The translations under genes and the position numbers were made by a program. The notes beneath the pieces are model-generated. The model had not been told where the DNA came from. It did no database searches and was given only the letters and a program-made list of their open reading frames with translations. Shown piece by piece: positions 1-12,600 of a stretch of DNA of 64,000 bases. Positions within the stretch are counted from its first letter, which is position 1; every line of letters starts with the position of its first letter. The stretch is from assembly GCA_037349105.1 (NCBI GenBank), contig JAYJMM010000113.1:6286001-6350000 (forward strand). Reading direction: 5' to 3'. This DNA comes from Limnomonas spitsbergensis. Its lineage: Eukaryota; Chlorophyta; Chlorophyceae; Chlamydomonadales.

Positions 1-3000
1 CCCACCCTTCACCCTTACCCCAGAACAGCTGTGGACCAGTCAGCTGCCTCCTCCCTCCCACCCCTCACCCTTACCCCAGAACAGCTGTGGATCAGTAACC
101 TGCCTCCTCCCTCCTACCCCTCACCCTTACCCCAGAACAGCTGTGGACCAGTCAGCTGCCTCCTCCCTCCTACCCCTCACCCTTACCCCAGAACAGCTGT
201 GGATCAGTAGCATGCCTCCTCCCTCCCACCCAGAACAGCTGTGGACCAGTCAGCTGCCTCCTCCCTCCCAATCCTCACCCTTACCCCAGAACAGCTGTGG
301 ATAGTGAGCTGCCTCCTCCCTCCCACCCTCCACCCTTACCCCAGAACAGCTGTGGACCAGTCAGCTGCCTCCTCCCTCCCAATCCTCACCCTTACCCCAG
401 AACAGCTGTGGATCAGTAACCTGCCTCCTCCCTCGTACCCCTCACCCTTACCCCAGAACAGCTGTGCACGAGTCAGCTGCCTCCTCCCTCCCACCCTTCA
501 CCCTAACCCCAGAACAGCTGTGGATCAGTCAGCTGCCTCCTCCCTCCCACCCCTCACCCTTACCCCAGAACAGCTGTGGATCAGTCAGTTGCCTCCTCCC
601 TCCCACCCACCACCCTTACCCCAGAACAGCTGTGGACCAGTCAGCTGCCTCCTCCCTCCCAATCCCCACCCTTACCCCAGAACAGCTGTGGATCAGTGAG
701 CTGCCTCCTCCCTCCCACCCTTCACCCTTACCCCAGAACAGATGTGGATCAGTCAGCTGCCTCCTCCCTCCCACCCTCCACCCTTACCCCAGAACAGCTG
801 TGGATCAGTCAGCTGCCTCCTCCCTCCCACCCTCCACCCTTACCCCAGAACAGCTGTGGACCAGTCAGCTGCCTCCTCCCTCCCAATCCCCACCCTAACC
901 CCAGAACAGCTGTGGATCAGTCAGCTGCCTCCTCCCTCCCAACCCTCACCCTTACCCCAGAACAGCTGTGGACCAGTCAGCTGCCTCCTCCCTCCCAATC
1001 CCCACCCTTACCCCAGAACAGCTGTGGACCAGTCAGCTGCCTCCTCCCTCCCACCCTTCACCCTTACCCCAGAACATCTGTGGACCAGTAACTTGCCTCC
1101 TCCCTCCCACCCTTCACCCTTACCCCAGAACAGCTGTGGACCAGTCAGCTGCAGCCTCCCTCCCACCCTTCACCCTTACCCCAGAACAGCTGTGGATCAA
1201 TCAGCTGCCTCCTCCCTCCCTCCCACCCCTCACCCTCACCCCAGAACAGCTGTGGATCAGTCAGCTGCCTCCTCCCTCCTACCCCTCACCCTTACCCCAG
1301 AACAGCTGTGGATCAGTAACTTGCCTCCTCCCTCCCACCCTTCACCCTTACCCCAGAACAGCTGTGCACGAGTCAGCTGCCTCCTCCCTCCCACCCTTCA
1401 CCCTAACCCCAGAACAGCTGTGGATCAGTCAGCTGCCTCCTCCCTCCCACCCCTCACCCTTACTTCAGAACAGCTGTGGATCAGTCAGCTGCCTCCTCCC
1501 TCCCACCCTCCACCCTTACCCCAGAACAGATGTGGATCAGTCAGCTGCCTCCTCCCTCCCAATCCTCACCCTTACCCCAGAACAGCTGTGGATCAGTGAG
1601 CTGCCTCCTCCCTCCCACCCTTCACCCTTACCCCAGAACATCTGTGGACCAGTCAGCTGCAACCTCCCTCCCACCCTTCACCCTTACCCCAGAACAGCTG
1701 TGGATCAGTCAGCTGCCTCCTCCCTCCTACCCCTCACCCTTACCCCAGAACAGCTGTGGATCAGTAACTTGCCTCCTCCCTCCCACCCTTCACCCTTACC
1801 CCAGAACAGCTGTGCACGAGTCAGCTGCCTCCTCCCTCCCACCCCTCACCCTCACCCCAGAACAGATGTGGATCAGTCAGCTGCCTCCTCCCTCCTACCC
1901 CTCACCCTTACCCCAGAACAGCTGTGGATCAGTAACTTGCCTCCTCCCTCCCACCCTTCACCCTTACCCCAGAACAGCTGTGCACGAGTCAGCTGCCTCC
2001 TCCCTCCCACCCTTCACCCTTACCCCAGAACATCTGTGGACCAGTCAGCTGCAACCTCCCTCCCACCCTTCACCCTTACCCCAGAACAGCTGTGGATCAG
2101 TCAGCTGCCTCCTCCCTCCCACCCTCCACCCTTACCCCAGAACAGCTGTGGACCAGTCAGCTGCCTCCTCCCTCCCAATCCCCACCCTTACCCCAGAACA
2201 GCTGTGGATCAGTCAGCTGCCTCCTCCCTCCCAATCCTCACCCTTACCCCAGAACAGCTGTGGACCAGTCAGCTGCCTCCTCCCTCCCAATCCCCACCCT
2301 TACCCCAGAACAGCTGTGGATCAGTGAGCTGCCTCCTCCCTCCCACCCTTCACCCTTACCCCAGAACATCTGTGGACCAGTAACTTGCCTCCTCCCTCCC
2401 ACCCTTCACCCTTACCCCAGAACAGCTGTGGACCAGTCAGCTGCAGCCTCCCTCCCACCCTTCACCCTTACCCCAGAACAGCTGTGGATCAATCAGCTGC
2501 CTCCTCCCTCCCCCCCCTCACCCTCACCCCAGAACAGCTGTGGATCAGTCAGCTGCCTCCTCCCTCCTACCCCTCACCCTTACCCCAGAACAGCTGTGGA
2601 TCAGTAACTTGCCTCCTCCCTCCCACCCTTCACCCTTACCCCAGAACAGCTGTGCACGAGTCAGCTGCCTCCTCCCTCCCACCCTTCACCCTAACCCCAG
2701 AACAGCTGTGGACCAGTCAGCTGCCTCCTCCCTCCCACCCTCCACCCTTACCCCAGAACAGCTGTGGATCAGTCAGCTGCCTCCTCCCTCCCACCCTCCA
2801 CCCTTACCCCAGAACAGATGTGGATCAGTCAGCTGCCTCCTCCCTCCCAATCCTCACCCTTACCCCAGAACAGCTGTGGATCAGTCAGCTGCCTCCTCCC
2901 TCCCACCCTTCACCCTTACCCCAGAACAGCTGTGGACCAGTCAGCTGCAACCTCCCTCCAACCCTTCACCCTTACCCCAGAACAGCTGTGGATCAGTCAG

Positions 3001-5626
3001 CTGCCTCCTCCCTCCCACCCTTCACCCTTACCCCAGAACAGCTGTGGACCAGTCAGCTGCCTCCTCCCTCCCACCCATCACCCTTACCCCAGAACAGCTG
3101 TGGATCAGTAACCTGCCTCCTCCCTCCTACCCCTCACCCTTACCCCAGAACAGCTGTGGACCAGTCAGCTGCCTCCTCCCTCCTACCCCTCACCCTTACC
3201 CCAGAACAGCTGTGGACCAGTCAGCTGCCTCCTCCCTCCCAATCCTCACCCTTACCCCAGAACAGCTGTGGATCAGTGAGCTGCCTCCTCCCTCCCACCC
3301 TCCACCCTTACCCCAGAACAGCTGTGGATCAGTAACCTGCCTCCTCCCTCCTACCCCTCACCCTTACCCCAGAACAGCTGTGGACCAGTCACCTGCCTCC
3401 TCCCTCGTACCCCTCACCCTTACCCCAGAACAGCTGTGCACGAGTCAGCTGCCTCCTCCCTCCCACCCTTCACCCTAACCCCAGAACAGCTGTGGATCAG
3501 TCAGCTGCCTCCTCCCTCCCACCCCTCACCCTTACCCCAGAACAGCTGTGGATCAGTCAGTTGCCTCCTCCCTCCCACCCTCCACCCTTACCCCAGAACA
3601 GCTGTGGACCAGTCAGCTGCCTCCTCCCTCCCAATCCCCACCCTTACCCCAGAACAGCTGTGGATCAGTGAGCTGCCTCCTCCCTCCCACCCTTCACCCT
3701 TACCCCAGAACAGCTGTGGATCAGTCAGCTGCCTCCTCCCTCCCACCCTCCACCCTTACCCCAGAACAGCTGTGGATCAGTCAGCTGCCTCCTCCCTCCC
3801 ACCCTCCACCCTTACCCCAGAACAGCTGTGGACCAGTCAGCTGCCTCCTCCCTCCCAATCCCCACCCTAACCCCAGAACAGCTGTGGATCAGTCAGGTTC
3901 CTCCTCCCTCCCAATCCTCACCCTTACCCCAGAACAGCTGTGGACCAGTCAGCTGCCTCCTCCCTCCCAATCCCCACCCTTACCCCAGAACAGCTGTGGA
4001 TCAGTGAGCTGCCTCCTCCCTCCCACCCTTCACCCTTACCCCAGAACATCTGTGGACCAGTAACTTGCCTCCTCCCTCCCACCCTTCACCCTTACCCCAG
4101 AACAGCTGTGGACCAGTCAGCTGCAGCCTCCCTCCCACCCTTCACCCTTACCCCAGAACAGCTGTGGATCAATCAGCTGCCTCCTCCCTCCCACCCCTCA
4201 CCCTCACCCCAGAACAGCTGTGGATCAGTCAGCTGCCTCCTCCCTCCTACCCCTCACCCTTACCCCAGAACAGCTGTGGATCAGTAACTTGCCTCCTCCC
4301 TCCCACCCTTCACCCTTACCCCAGAACAGCTGTGCACGAGTCAGCTGCCTCCTCCCTCCCACCCTTCACCCTAACCCCAGAACAGCTGTGGATCAGTCAG
4401 CTGCCTCCTCCCTCCCACCCCTCACCCTCACTTCAGAACAGCTGTGGATCAGTCAGCTGCCTCCTCCCTCCCACCCTCCACCCTTACCCCAGAACAGATG
4501 TGGATCAGTCAGCTGCCTCCTCCCTCCCAATCCTCACCCTTACCCCAGAACAGCTGTGGATCAGTGAGCTGCCTCCTCCCTCCCACCCTTCACCCTTACC
4601 CCAGAACATCTGTGGACCAGTCAGCTGCAACCTCCCTCCCACCCTTCACCCTTACCCCAGAACAGCTGTGGATCAGTCAGCTGCATCCTCCCTCCTACCC
4701 CTCACCCTTACCCCAGAACAGCTGTGGATCAGTAACTTGCCTCCTCCCTCCCACCCTTCACCCTTACCCCAGAACAGCTGTGCACGAGTCAGCTGCCTCC
4801 TCCCTCCCACCCTTCACCCTTACCCCAGAACAGCTGTGGATCAGTCAGCTGCCTCCTCCCTCCCACCCCTCACCCTTACTTCAGAACAGCCGTGGATCAG
4901 TCACCTGCCTCCTCCCTCCTACCCCTCACCCTTACCCCAGAACAGCTGTGGATCAGTCAGCTGCCTCCTCCCTCCCAATCCTCACCCTTACCCCAGAACA
5001 GCTGTGGATCAGTGAGCTGCCTCCTCCCTCCCACCCTTACCATTACACCAGAACAGCTGTGGATCAGTAACCTGCCTCCTCCCTCCTACCCCTCACCCTT
5101 ACCCCAGAACAGCTGTGGACCAGTCAGCTGCCTCCTCCCTCCTACCCCTCACCCTTACCCCAGAACAGCTGTGGATCAGTAGCCTGCCTCCTCCCTCCCA
5201 CCCAGAACAGCTGTGGATCAGTAGCCTGCCTCCTCCCTCCCACCCAGAACAGCTGTGGACCAGTCAGCTGCCTCCTCCCTCCCAATGCTCACCCTTACCC
5301 CAGAACAGCTGTGGATCAGTCAGCTGCCTCCTCCCTCCCAACAGCTGTGGATCAATCAGCTGCCTCCTCCCTCCCACCCTCCACCCTTACCCCAGAACAG
5401 CTGTGGATCAGTCAGCTGCCTCCTCCCTCCCAATCCTCACCCTTACCCCAGAACAGCTGTGGATCAGTAACCTGCCTCCTCCCTCCTACCCCCCACCCTT
5501 ACCCCAGAACAGCTGTGGATCAGTCAGCTGCCTTCTCCCTCCCACCCTTCACCCTTACCCCAGAACAGCTGTGGACCTGTCAGCTGCCTCCTCCCTCCCA
5601 ATCCTCACCCTTACCCCAGAACAGCT
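1..5626. repeat. 56-bp C-rich satellite array, block 1
   Basis: About 100 head-to-tail copies of a 56-bp monomer: CAGCTGTGGAYCAGTCAGCTG, then a pyrimidine tract (GCCTCCTCCCTCCCACCC), then TTCACCCTTACCCCAGAA. Each monomer carries two CAGCTG palindromes 15 bp apart. Common variants are GATCAG or GACCAG, CAGATG or CATCTG in place of the first palindrome, GTGCACGAGTC, and CCCTAACCCC in place of CCCTTACCCC. The window opens inside the array, so its left limit is unknown. Around 5180-5350 several monomers are shortened by loss of the TTCACCCTTACC part. The same order of variants recurs about 13.3 kb to the right, so this block and the 13.55-19.0 kb block are copies of one larger unit. Confidence 0.97.
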
Positions 5627-6053
5627 GTAGACACGTCCCCTCTCCCCCCATCACCTGTCCCAGCCCATGGCCAGACACATCCCCTCTCCCCCCACCACCT
5701 GCACCAGCTCATGGCCAGACACATCCCCTCTTCCCCCACCACCTGTCCCAGCCAGAACAGGTATGGATCAGTCAGCTGCCTCCTCCCTCCCAACCCTCAC
5801 CCTTACCCTCCTCACCTCTGCACCTGCCAGCCCAGGGCCATTTACATTTTTGGCATTTTTGTCAGCTGCTTCATATCCTTTCACTCCACATCTGGCCAGC
5901 TCTCCACCTACTTACTGTACCTTTCTTCCCTATTTTCAGAAGATCAACCAACATCCCAAGTCTCCAACCAAGAGGCCTATCATCTTGCAAGCTCAAGTCC
6001 ACGTTCCCGCCAGTAAGCACCAAATAAATGCACCAAATAAATGCACATCAATG

Positions 6054-6190
6054 CCCTGCCCCCATCACCTGTCCCAGCTCATGGCCAGACACATCCCCTC
6101 TCCCCCCATCACCTGTCCCAGCTCATGGCCAGACACATCCCCTCTCCCCCCATCACCCGTCCCAGTTCATGGCCAGACACATCGCCTTTC
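6054..6190. repeat. 44-bp minisatellite inside module 1
   Basis: CATGGCC recurs at exactly 44-bp spacing (6080, 6124, 6168), each followed by AGACACATCCCCTCTCCCCC and a CCATCACCTGTCCCAGCT-like segment. A shorter set of the same units opens the module at 5627-5755. The same unit is present in the other modules, and in degenerate form outside the satellite at 38666-38797. Confidence 0.9.
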
Positions 6191-6429
6191 TCCACACCAC
6201 CTTGCATCCGTCACTTCGTAGCTTTCGTATATTGTGTCTTGCACACTTTAATCAAAGCACCCATACCAAAGATAAAATCTGTAGGAGTAGGAGTTGTGAG
6301 TCAACCTGGGATTGCTTGCTGTACCTGCCTTGTACCATCCATGTATTAAGATGTACATGAGGCCCACATGGCAGTACAGTATCCTTAGAAAATTCGCAAA
6401 CCCTGCATTGCCTGAACCCTCCAGCTTTC

Positions 6430-6567
6430 CTTTCAATTCCTAGGTCCTGAGCCATCCAGCCTTGCCACCAACCCTGTATCCTGAGTCCTCCAGCCTTGCA
6501 CTCAACCCCTAGGTCCTAAACCCTCCAGCCTTGCACTCAACCCCTGGGTCCTAAACCCTCAAGCCCA
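6430..6567. repeat. 35-bp minisatellite inside module 1
   Basis: Three to four degenerate copies of a 35-bp unit built on CCAGCCTTGCACTCAACCCC followed by TAGGTCCTAAACCCT. The last two copies differ only at a few bases. Equivalent blocks sit at about 19796-19933 and 30524-30661 in modules 2 and 3. Confidence 0.85.
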
Positions 6568-6640
6568 CTGGGCAGGACAACTCGTAAGAATATTCTGGAA
6601 CCCTGCCCCCTCGTGTGCTAGGCTGCACATCCTACCCCTT

Positions 6641-9600
6641 ACCCCAGAACAGCTGTGGATCAGTAACCTGCCTCCTCCCTCCTACCCCTCACCCTTACCC
6701 CAGAACAGCTGTGGACCAGTCAGCTGCCTCCTCCCTCCTACCCCTCACCCTTACCCCAGAACAGCTGTGGATCAGTAGCATGCCTCCTCCCTCCCACCCA
6801 GAACAGCTGTGGATCAGTCAGCTGCCTCCTCCCTCCCAATCCTCACCCTTACCCCAGAACAGCTGTGGATAGTGAGCTGCCTCCTCCCTCCCACCCTCCA
6901 CCCTTACCCCAGAACAGCTGTGGACCAGTCAGCTGCCTCCTCCCTCCCAATCCTCACCCTTACCCCAGAACAGCTGTGGATCAGTAACCTGCCTCCTCCC
7001 TCGTACCCCTCACCCTTACCCCAGAACAGCTGTGCACGAGTCAGCTGCCTCCTCCCTCCCACCCTTCACCCTAACCCCAGAACAGCTGTGGATCAGTCAG
7101 CTGCCTCCTCCCTCCCACCCCTCACCCTTACCCCAGAACAGCTGTGGATCAGTCAGTTGCCTCCTCCCTCCCACCCACCACCCTTACCCCAGAACAGCTG
7201 TGGACCAGTCAGCTGCCTCCTCCCTCCCAATCCCCACCCTTACCCCAGAACAGCTGTGGATCAGTGAGCTGCCTCCTCCCTCCCACCCTTCACCCTTACC
7301 CCAGAACAGCTGTGGATCAGTCAGCTGCCTCCTCCCTCCCACCCTCCACCCTTACCCCAGAACAGCTGTGGATCAGTCAGCTGCCTCCTCCCTCCCACCC
7401 TCCACCCTTACCCCAGAACAGCTGTGGACCAGTCAGCTGCCTCCTCCCTCCCAATCCCCACCCTAACCCCAGAACAGCTGTGGATCAGTCAGCTGCCTCC
7501 TCCCTCCCAATCCTCACCCTTACCCCAGAACAGCTGTGGACCAGTCAGCTGCCTCCTCCCTCCCAATCCCCACCCTTACCCCAGAACAGCTGTGGATCAG
7601 TGAGCTGCCTCCTCCCTCCCACCCTTCACCCTTACCCCAGAACATCTGTGGACCAGTAACTTGCCTCCTCCCTCCCACCCTTCACCCTTACCCCAGAACA
7701 GCTGTGGACCAGTCAGCTGCAGCCTCCCTCCCACCCTTCACCCTTACCTCTGAACAGCTGTGGATCAATCAGCTGCCTCCTCCCTCCCACCCTTCACCCT
7801 TACCCCAGAACAGCTGTGGATCAGTCAGCTGCCTCCTCCCTCCTACCCCTCACCCTTACCCCAGAACAGCTGTGGATCAGTAACTTGCCTCCTCCCTCCC
7901 ACCCTCACCCTTACCCCAGAACAGCTGTGGATCAGTAGCCTGCCTCCTCCCTCCCACCCTTCACCCTTACCCCAGAACAGCTGTGGACCAGTCAGCTGCC
8001 TCCTCCCTCCCACCCTTCACCCTTACCCCAGAACAGCTGTGGACCAGTCAGCTGCCTCCTCCCTCCCACCCCTCACCCTTACCCCAGAACAGCTGTGGAT
8101 CAGTAACCTGCCTCCTCCCTCCCACCCCTCACCCTTACCCCAGAACAGCTGTGGATCAGTAACCTGCCTCCTCCCTCCCACCCCTCACCCTTACCCCAGA
8201 ACAGCTGTGGATCAGTAACCTGCCTTCTCCCTCCTACCCCTCACCCTTACCCCAGAACAGATGTGGACCAGTCAGCTGCCTCCTCCCTCCTACCCCTCAC
8301 CCTTACCCCAGAACAGCTGTGGATCAGTAGCATGCCTCCTCCCTCCCACCCAGAACAGCTGTGGATCAGTCAGCTGCCTCCTCCCTCCCACCCCTCACCC
8401 TTACCCCAGAACAGCTGTGGATCAGTCAGCTGCCTCCTCCCTCCCACCCCTCACCCTTACCCCAGAACAGCTGTGGATCAGTAACCTGCCTCCTCCCTCC
8501 TACCCCTCACCCTTACCCCAGAACAGCTGTGGACCAGTCACCTGCCTCCTCCCTCCTACCCCTCACCCTTACCCCAGAACAGCTGTGGATCAGTAGCATG
8601 CCTCCTCCCTCCCACCCAGAACAGCTGTGGACCAGTCAGCTGCCTCCTCCCTCCCAATCCTCACCCTTACCCCAGAACAGCTGTGGATAGTGAGCTGCCT
8701 CCTCCCTCCCACCCTCCACCCTTACCCCAGAACAGCTGTGGACCAGTCAGCTGCCTCCTCCCTCCCAATCCTCACCCTTACCCCAGAACAGCTGTGGATC
8801 AGTAACCTGCCTCCTCCCTCGTACCCCTCACCCTTACCCCAGAACAGCTGTGCACGAGTCAGCTGCCTCCTCCCTCCCACCCTTCACCCTAACCCCAGAA
8901 CAGCTGTGGATCAGTCAGCTGCCTCCTCCCTCCCACCCCTCACCCTTACCCCAGAACAGCTGTGGATCAGTCAGTTGCCTCCTCCCTCCCACCCTCCACC
9001 CTTACCCCAGAACAGCTGTGGACCAGTCAGCTGCCTCCTCCCTCCCAATCCCCACCCTTACCCCAGAACAGCTGTGGATCAGTGAGCTGCCTCCTCCCTC
9101 CCACCCTTCACCCTTACCCCAGAACAGCTGTGGATCAGTCAGCTGCCTCCTCCCTCCCACCCTCCACCCTTACCCCAGAACAGCTGTGGATCAGTCAGCT
9201 GCCTCCTCCCTCCCACCCTCCACCCTTACCCCAGAACAGCTGTGGACCAGTCAGCTGCCTCCTCCCTCCCAATCCCCACCCTAACCCCAGAACAGCTGTG
9301 GATCAGTCAGCTGCCTCCTCCCTCCCAATCCTCACCCTTACCCCAGAACAGCTGTGGACCAGTCAGCTGCCTCCTCCCTCCCAATCCTCACCCTTACCCC
9401 AGAACAGCTGTGGATCAGTCAGCTGCCTCCTCCCTCCCACCCTCCACCCTTACCCCAGAACAGCTGTGGACCAGTCAGCTGCCTCCTCCCTCCCAATCCT
9501 CACCCTTACCCCAGAACAGCTGTGGATCAGTGAGCTGCCTCCTCCCTCCCACCCTTCACCCTTACCCCAGAACAGCTGTGGATCAGTCAGCTGCATCCTC

Positions 9601-12600
9601 CCTCCTACCCCTCACCCTTACCCCAGAACAGCTGTGGATCAGTAACCTGCCTCCTCCCTCGTACCCCTCACCCTTACCCCAGAACAGCTGTGGATCAGTA
9701 GCCTGCCTCCTCCCTCCCACCCTTCACCCTTACCCCAGAACAGCTGTGGACCAGTCAGCTGCCTCCTCCCTCCCACCCTTCACCCTTACCCCAGAACAGC
9801 TGTGGACCAATCAGCTGCCTCCTCCCTCCCACCCCTCACCCTTACCCCAGAACAGATGTGGATCAGTAACCTGCCTCCTCCCTCCCACCCTTCACCCTTA
9901 CCCCAGAACAGCTGTGGATCAGTCAGCTGCCTCCTCCCTCCCACCCTTCACCCTTACCCCAGAACAGCTGTGGACCAGTCAGCTGCCTCCTCCCTCCCAC
10001 CCCTCACCCTTACCCCAGAACAGCTGTGGATCAGTAACCTGCCTCCTCCCTCCTACCCCTCACCCTTACCCCAGAACAGCTGTGGACCAGTCAGCTGCCT
10101 CCTCCCTCCTACCCCTCACCCTTACCCCAGAACAGCTGTGGATCAGTAGCATGCCTCCTCCCTCCCACCCAGAACAGCTGTGGACCAGTCAGCTGCCTCC
10201 TCCCTCCCAATCCTCACCCTTACCCCAGAACAGCTGTGGATAGTGAGCTGCCTCCTCCCTCCCACCCTCCACCCTTACCCCAGAACAGCTGTGGACCAGT
10301 CAGCTGCCTCCTCCCTCCCAATCCTCACCCTTACCCCAGAACAGCTGTGGATCAGTAACCTGCCTCCTCCCTCGTACCCCTCACCCTTACCCCAGAACAG
10401 CTGTGCACGAGTCAGCTGCCTCCTCCCTCCCACCCTTCACCCTAACCCCAGAACAGCTGTGGATCAGTCAGTTGCCTCCTCCCTCCCACCCACCACCCTT
10501 ACCCCAGAACAGCTGTGGACCAGTCAGCTGCCTCCTCCCTCCCAATCCCCACCCTTACCCCAGAACAGCTGTGGATCAGTGAGCTGCCTCCTCCCTCCCA
10601 CCCTTCACCCTTACCCCAGAACAGCTGTGGATCAGTCAGCTGCCTCCTCCCTCCCACCCTCCACCCTTACCCCAGAACAGCTGTGGATCAGTCAGCTGCC
10701 TCCTCCCTCCCACCCTCCACCCTTACCCCAGAACAGCTGTGGACCAGTCAGCTGCCTCCTCCCTCCCAATCCCCACCCTAACCCCAGAACAGCTGTGGAT
10801 CAGTCAGCTGCCTCCTCCCTCCCAATCCTCACCCTTACCCCAGAACAGCTGTGGACCAGTCAGCTGCCTCCTCCCTCCCAATCCCCACCCTTACCCCAGA
10901 ACAGCTGTGGATCAGTGAGCTGCCTCCTCCCTCCCACCCTTCACCCTTACCCCAGAACATCTGTGGACCAGTAACTTGCCTCCTCCCTCCCACCCTTCAC
11001 CCTTACCCCAGAACAGCTGTGGACCAGTCAGCTGCATCCTCCCTCCCACCCTTCACCCTTACCTCTGAACAGCTGTGGATCAATCAGCTGCCTCCTCCCT
11101 CCCACCCTTCACCCTTACCCCAGAACAGCTGTGGATCAGTCAGCTGCCTCCTCCCTCCTACCCCTCACCCTTACCCCAGAACAGCTGTGGATCAGTAACT
11201 TGCCTCCTCCCTCCCACCCTCACCCTTACCCCAGAACAGCTGTGGATCAGTAGCCTGCCTCCTCCCTCCCACCCTTCACCCTTACCCCAGAACAGCTGTG
11301 GACCAGTCAGCTGCCTCCTCCCTCCCACCCTTCACCCTTACCCCAGAACAGCTGTGGACCAATCAGCTGCCTCCTCCCTCCCACCCCTCACCCTTACCCC
11401 AGAACAGCTGTGGATCAGTAACCTGCCTCCTCCCTCCCACCCCTCACCCTTACCCCAGAACAGCTGTGGATCAGTAACCTGCCTCCTCCCTCCCACCCCT
11501 CACCCTTACCCCAGAACAGCTGTGGATCAGTAACCTGCCTTCTCCCTCCTACCCCTCACCCTTACCCCAGAACAGCTGTGGACCAGTCAGCTGCCTCCTC
11601 CCTCCTACCCCTCACCCTTACCCCAGAACAGCTGTGGATCAGTAGCATGCCACCTCCCTCCCACCCAGAACAGCTGTGGATCAGTCAGCTGCCTCCTCCC
11701 TCCCACCCCTCACCCTTACCCCAGAACAGCTGTGGATCAGTCAGCTGCCTCCTCCCTCCCACCCCTCACCCTTACCCCAGAACAGCTGTGGATCAGTAAC
11801 CTGCCTCCTCCCTCCTACCCCTCACCCTTACCCCAGAACAGCTGTGGACCAGTCAGCTGCCTCCTCCCTCCTACCCCTCACCCTTACCCCAGAACAGCTG
11901 TGGATCAGTAGCATGCCTCCTCCCTCCCACCCAGAACAGCTGTGGACCAGTCAGCTGCCTCCTCCCTCCCAATCCTCACCCTTACCCCAGAACAGCTGTG
12001 GATAGTGAGCTGCCTCCTCCCTCCCACCCTCCACCCTTACCCCAGAACAGCTGTGGACCAGTCAGCTGCCTCCTCCCTCCCAATCCTCACCCTTACCCCA
12101 GAACAGCTGTGGATCAGTAACCTGCCTCCTCCCTCGTACCCCTCACCCTTACCCCAGAACAGCTGTGCACGAGTCAGCTGCCTCCTCCCTCCCACCCTTC
12201 ACCCTAACCCCAGAACAGCTGTGGATCAGTCAGCTGCCTCCTCCCTCCCACCCCTCACCCTTACCCCAGAACAGCTGTGGATCAGTCAGTTGCTTCCTCC
12301 CTCCCACCCTCCACCCTTACCCCAGAACAGCTGTGGACCAGTCAGCTGCCTCCTCCCTCCCAATCCCCACCCTTACCCCAGAACAGCTGTGGATCAGTGA
12401 GCTGCCTCCTCCCTCCCACCCTTCACCCTTACCCCAGAACAGCTGTGGATCAGTCAGCTGCCTCCTCCCTCCCACCCTCCACCCTTACCCCAGAACAGCT
12501 GTGGATCAGTCAGCTGCCTCCTCCCTCCCACCCTCCACCCTTACCCCAGAACAGCTGTGGACCAGTCAGCTGCCTCCTCCCTCCCAATCCCCACCCTAAC

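Larger units (their letters stand above)
5627..6640. repeat. 1-kb interrupting module, copy 1
   Basis: A non-satellite segment inserted between 56-bp blocks. In order it holds: a 44-bp minisatellite of about three units (CATGGCCAGACACATCCCCT core, 5627-5755); a degenerate 56-bp monomer (5760-5815); mixed-composition sequence (5820-6050); a second set of 44-bp units (catggcc at 6080, 6124, 6168); AT-richer sequence (6187-6425); a 35-bp minisatellite with the core CCAGCCTTGCACTCAACCCC (about 6430-6565); and a short link back to the satellite. Two further near-identical copies lie at 18993 and 29721, and a truncated one at 32567. Two AATAAA motifs lie near 6023-6040. No coding exon or transposase is visible. 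The module may be an old insertion that is now amplified as part of the array. Confidence 0.93.

Noticed and set aside
481..520. Telomeric repeat (CCCTAACCCC)
   Set aside because: It is a single-base variant of the satellite CCCTTACCCC and occurs once per 56-bp monomer, never in tandem telomeric runs.
968..2383. 471-codon open frame (and many similar ones) in the 56-bp satellite
   Set aside because: The frame is rotation of one 56-bp monomer through three phases; all three phases are open alike and there is no codon bias, start context or intron evidence.
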